IMG/VR virus record: IMGVR_UViG_3300009181_002628
Span: 1 to 31,956 of that record
Origin: a virus
DNA: 31,956 bases
Strand: one strand, 5' to 3'
Of this stretch, positions 29,590-31,956 are shown one piece after another. Both the position numbers and the translations under genes were made by a program. Each line of letters opens with the position of its first letter. Position 1 is the stretch's first letter. A model generated the notes under the pieces. The model made no database searches. It saw only the letters and a program-made list of their open reading frames with translations, and was not told the origin of the DNA.

Positions 29590-29624
29590 CAACAAAAAGC
29601 CCCGGTGTTTTAATCCGGGGCTTT
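29590..29624. repeat. 35-bp direct repeat, copy 2 (terminator)
   Basis: Second copy of the 35-base identical sequence at 29227-29261. Identity runs through stem, loop and flank, which suggests recent duplication or gene conversion rather than convergence. Confidence 0.85.
29594..29624 (-). terminator. Intrinsic terminator downstream of the virion-type gene
   Basis: A 10-bp stem (29596-29605 with 29615-29624) and the same 9-base loop as the first copy, followed on the minus strand by TTTTTGTT. It lies 25 bases after the stop of the 137-aa gene. Confidence 0.85.
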
Positions 29625-29648
29625 AAGATTAACTCGTTACTCAGTTAA

Positions 29649-30062
29649 TTAAGTTTGTGTGCAGCTGAATGTTGCCACGTTTGAAACGTTGGCAGTTGGA
29701 ATGCCAATGTCTAATCCACCTGTGGAATTTGCGGTTTGTGCAGCAGCAACTAAGGTTGCTGTTGTATACGCGCCGGTTGGGTAGATTGCCAAGCTGATGT
29801 TACCAGCAGCTGGATTGGCTTGATACATTGCGATTGTGCCGATCTGCTGGATTGCTTGCAGAACGTTGTTGAGATAACCATTGACGTTACCAGCACTTGT
29901 CAATGCTCCGTTTGCTTTCAATGAGAAAAAGTCAAGTTTTGGACCTTGCATTTGAACTGCAACGTTGCCTGCAACGTTTGCTGTACCGGATATTGAACCA
30001 TTTTGAACGTCTAGGTTAAATACCGGTTGTGTTGTACCTGATACCCGTGTAACTGATGCCAT
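29649..30062 (-). CDS. Probable abundant virion protein
   Basis: 137 residues, beta-rich, almost free of Lys/Glu and rich in Ala, Asn, Thr, Val and Gly (MASVTRVSGTTQPVFNLDVQ, NGSISGTANVAGNVAVQMQG, TGGLDIGIPTANVSNVATFS). This is the composition of a capsid decoration or tail surface protein, and similar small proteins occur in aquatic T4-like phages. It is a single-gene unit: a CTAAATA late motif, an AAGGAG ribosome site and a strong terminator directly after, the layout expected for a highly expressed late gene. The exact position in the virion is unknown. Confidence 0.7.
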   Translation of the reverse strand: MASVTRVSGTTQPVFNLDVQNGSISGTANVAGNVAVQMQGPKLDFFSLKANGALTSAGNVNGYLNNVLQAIQQIGTIAMYQANPAAGNISLAIYPTGAYTTATLVAAAQTANSTGGLDIGIPTANVSNVATFSCTQT

Positions 30063-30105
30063 TTTTGATACTCCTTATAGTGTGTGAGCGTGTTTGCCCT
30101 ACACT

Positions 30106-30112
30106 TATTTAG
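30106..30112 (-). promoter_or_regulatory. Late-type promoter (CTAAATA) of the virion-type gene
   Basis: CTAAATA on the minus strand about 44 bases before the ATG at 30062, with AAGGAG in the leader. The same core as before the porin and tail-spike genes. Confidence 0.65.
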
Positions 30113-30145
30113 CCCAAATGGAAAAAATCAGTCTACAGCCGGGAT

Positions 30146-30703
30146 TTATTTAAGTTCATGCAGCAATACATATAAGTCACTGTTGATCCAATGCCGGCGT
30201 TCTTGCATGGCAAACAATAACTGGCTAATGATATTTTGTCGAGAATTTTTGCTAAGAGTCGCATAGTTAGATATCTCTCTACGTAAATTGATCTGACGGG
30301 CTGTAAGATTGGGGAAACGACGTTGCAATAACAGCATCATACGGTTAAAATCTTGCAGGTCAAATTTACCTGCTGCAATGGCACGGATATTACGCCGTAT
30401 GATAAACTCCGGCATAACAATTGATAGATTCTTTTTTACATGCCGCTCATACTGCTCCGGACGCATTAACAATACCAGGAAGTTGTAAAGATCTGTTTGA
30501 TTAGCACGAAATCCATTAAATGTTTGTGCCTGCACGATTTGCTCTGCATATTTCCTGGCTGCTGTAGGATGCTCCTGCACCAATAACTGCAGGCCTAACA
30601 TGTGTTCAAATACCCGTTCGGCGAGATCAGTCGTGCTTAATCCATGCACATTTGCCAATGTGCGTAGCATACGACCTTCGGCTATTTCTTGGTATAGGTT
30701 CAT
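30146..30703 (-). CDS. Hypothetical helical phage protein
   Basis: 185 residues, almost all helix, rich in Arg, Leu and Gln. Segments: MNLYQEIAEGRMLRTLANVH, ARKYAEQIVQAQTFNGFRAN, QTDLYNFLVLLMRPEQYERH, and FPNLTARQINLRREISNYAT. No signal peptide, membrane span or catalytic motif is visible. The ATG overlaps the upstream stop (ATGA), coupling it to the ligase-like protein, so the two probably act together. Family not recognised. Confidence 0.65.
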   Translation of the reverse strand: MNLYQEIAEGRMLRTLANVHGLSTTDLAERVFEHMLGLQLLVQEHPTAARKYAEQIVQAQTFNGFRANQTDLYNFLVLLMRPEQYERHVKKNLSIVMPEFIIRRNIRAIAAGKFDLQDFNRMMLLLQRRFPNLTARQINLRREISNYATLSKNSRQNIISQLLFAMQERRHWINSDLYVLLHELK

Positions 30704-31956
30704 GCCCGGGGTGGATTATTACGGGCAGCATTGGCACGGCTAAATCCAAATCTATCCACAGACTTACCATATCCATGTGGAGTAGCCATTACCCATCCTT
30801 CTTGACCCGGATGTTGGAGATCCCATTGTTTTCGCATGGTTTCATTCAATGCATGTAACTGTACAAATGCTGTAAATGCAGCGGCCAATGCATCTGTGTT
30901 ACTTCGTGGGCTTTGTAAGTATTCCACAATGTGACGGAACTTAGATGCCGGAGCAGTAATGGTAATTTTTTCTCCTGGGACAAGTTCATCGGGTAAAGAG
31001 TCTGGATCAATACCATACTTTGTAGCAATGCTTATAGCGGTATCTCCATTTTTTACAATATAGTTAATTATTTTTGGTGGAAATTTAGTTTCCAGATATT
31101 CACCAAAATTTGGTAATAACGCATTGATATCGAAGCTGCTGACATTTGGATTTTTAACCAGACTATTAATATAGTCTACACACATTACTGGAAAGTTTGT
31201 TATGCCCCAAGTACGTAAATCTGCTGGATTAAATAATTGATCTATGTCAGCACCATGTTGACGGTTCAATGCTTTGATACTTTTAATCAACTTGTTGTCT
31301 GCTGCAATATTTTCTTTCGGAAATACTGGTGGCAATAACAGCAGGCCTGGCACTGGATTAAACTTAATATTACCAACTGGTTCTTTTGGGGCGCCCGGTT
31401 CGGCATATCGTGTGTGTATCGCTATACCTATGTTACTAGGTGCGATTTGCTTTCCAACATCACTTGACGCCGGAATGCGATATTCTACAGTATTGGGTTT
31501 GAATACATATGCTCCGGCTTCCAATGGCGGCTTCGTCATATACAGCAAATCACCTTGTACATAGCCACGGAATTTTTCCGGTGTTGCGGCAGATAGTAAT
31601 GGCCACAATGTGGTATATATTGGCAACAATTTTTCAACGCGATCTGCTTTATCGCCTTTGGCAGCAGCATCAGTATCACGCTTGACCATTATGTCGCTAA
31701 TCTGTCTGGGGCTACGTGCCAACCCCTCATATCCTTTGGCTGTAAATCCAGAAACATCGGTTAACACAAATGCACCGTCAGGATCCCGACCCCAAACAAT
31801 GGCAGGGATTCCGTCCCATTTTGCACTTGTAGATTTTAGTTCCTGTATTGCATGTTCAGCAATTGCCAATGCTTTTGTAATTCCTGCACTGCCGTTACGG
31901 AACACATAATCTTCTAAATGCTCAATGCCCTTGGCATGCCCACCACTGACAGCAGG
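30700..31956 (-). CDS. Nucleotidyltransferase-like protein with LysM-like segment (5' end outside)
   Basis: At least 418 residues; the frame continues past the right edge. Near its start, AKWDGIPAIVWGRDPDGAFV has the KxDG motif of covalent nucleotidyltransferases (DNA/RNA ligases), followed by LTDVSGFTAKGYEG, then YVQGDLLYM and NTVEYRIP as possible further motifs. I know this as a conserved phage family of unknown activity. Downstream, NYIVKNGDTAISIATKYGID and LVPGEKITIT read as a LysM-like glycan-binding motif, an odd partner for a ligase core. A GTG at 31905 inside the frame is unlikely to be the start, because the upstream residues (GIEHLEDYV) are family-like. Ligase-like activity is inferred. 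Confidence 0.7.
   Translation of the reverse strand, partial: PAVSGGHAKGIEHLEDYVFRNGSAGITKALAIAEHAIQELKSTSAKWDGIPAIVWGRDPDGAFVLTDVSGFTAKGYEGLARSPRQISDIMVKRDTDAAAKGDKADRVEKLLPIYTTLWPLLSAATPEKFRGYVQGDLLYMTKPPLEAGAYVFKPNTVEYRIPASSDVGKQIAPSNIGIAIHTRYAEPGAPKEPVGNIKFNPVPGLLLLPPVFPKENIAADNKLIKSIKALNRQHGADIDQLFNPADLRTWGITNFPVMCVDYINSLVKNPNVSSFDINALLPNFGEYLETKFPPKIINYIVKNGDTAISIATKYGIDPDSLPDELVPGEKITITAPASKFRHIVEYLQSPRSNTDALAAAFTAFVQLHALNETMRKQWDLQHPGQEGWVMATPHGYGKSVDRFGFSRANAARNNPPRA

Noticed and set aside
1-31956. tRNA genes, CRISPR arrays, insertion sequences, attachment sites
   Set aside because: All gaps between genes are about 113 bases or shorter and were read on both strands; none contains a cloverleaf with CCA-type arms, spaced repeats, transposase frames or an integrase.

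Overview
The window is a densely packed, AT-rich stretch of a tailed-phage genome, most likely a T4-like myovirus. Three things point to T4-like: many T4-type late promoter motifs (nTAAATA) in front of genes; a gene set typical of T4-like phages of aquatic bacteria (NrdA/NrdB, glutaredoxin, Hsp20, ClpS, PAAR spike tip, PD-(D/E)XK exonuclease, many small conserved phage proteins); and end-to-end gene packing with ATGA or TAATG overlaps. The terminase, portal and major capsid genes are not in the window, so the assignment is an inference. The host is probably a Gram-negative proteobacterium, perhaps an aquatic betaproteobacterium. The window encodes a TorF-type outer-membrane porin and a TctC/Bug periplasmic binding protein with a clean signal peptide, and these families are most abundant in such bacteria.

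Layout. Almost everything is on the minus strand, so transcription runs from high to low coordinates. From the right: a nucleotidyltransferase-like protein with a LysM-like segment (partial, runs off the end), a probable virion protein and a row of small conserved phage proteins (31956-26491). Next comes an accessory cassette: a TRAP (DctP-like) binding protein without signal peptide, a Fe(II)/2OG-dioxygenase-like protein, TctC, a PP-loop ATPase, a tiny membrane protein and an alpha/beta hydrolase (26466-21929). This leads into an IscU-IscA-exonuclease operon (21927-20514). Then a tail-spike gene, NrdA-NrdB-glutaredoxin, an LSm-like small protein, the PAAR spike tip and two structural proteins (20492-12102). 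The next block has an unrecognised protein, an NAD-dependent DNA ligase, a membrane/coiled-coil protein, Hsp20, ClpS, a lipoprotein and the porin (12060-5037). The left end has two plus-strand genes, an amidinotransferase with a second dioxygenase-like gene, the UV endonuclease UvsE and small early genes.

Regulation is partly readable. UvsE, LigA and the leftmost small-gene operon have near-perfect sigma70 promoters (TTGACn, 17 bp, TATAmT), as expected for early genes read by host polymerase. Hsp20, the porin, the tail spike, the TRAP-like protein, the 137-aa virion-type protein and others have TATAAATA/CTAAATA-type late motifs. In three places the start codon lies at the predicted late transcription start, which suggests leaderless late messages.

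How the genes may work together: NrdAB/Grx, LigA, the exonuclease and UvsE serve DNA synthesis and repair. IscU/IscA, Hsp20 and ClpS adjust iron-sulfur assembly and protein quality control. The porin, TctC and TRAP-like proteins, with the dioxygenases, amidinotransferase and PP-loop enzyme, look like an auxiliary set for nutrient capture and small-molecule or peptide modification. No gene-free stretch exceeds 300 bases; the longest gaps (about 110 bases, at 1849-1961 and 28459-28571) hold promoters or palindromes. I found no tRNA, CRISPR array, insertion sequence or integrase.
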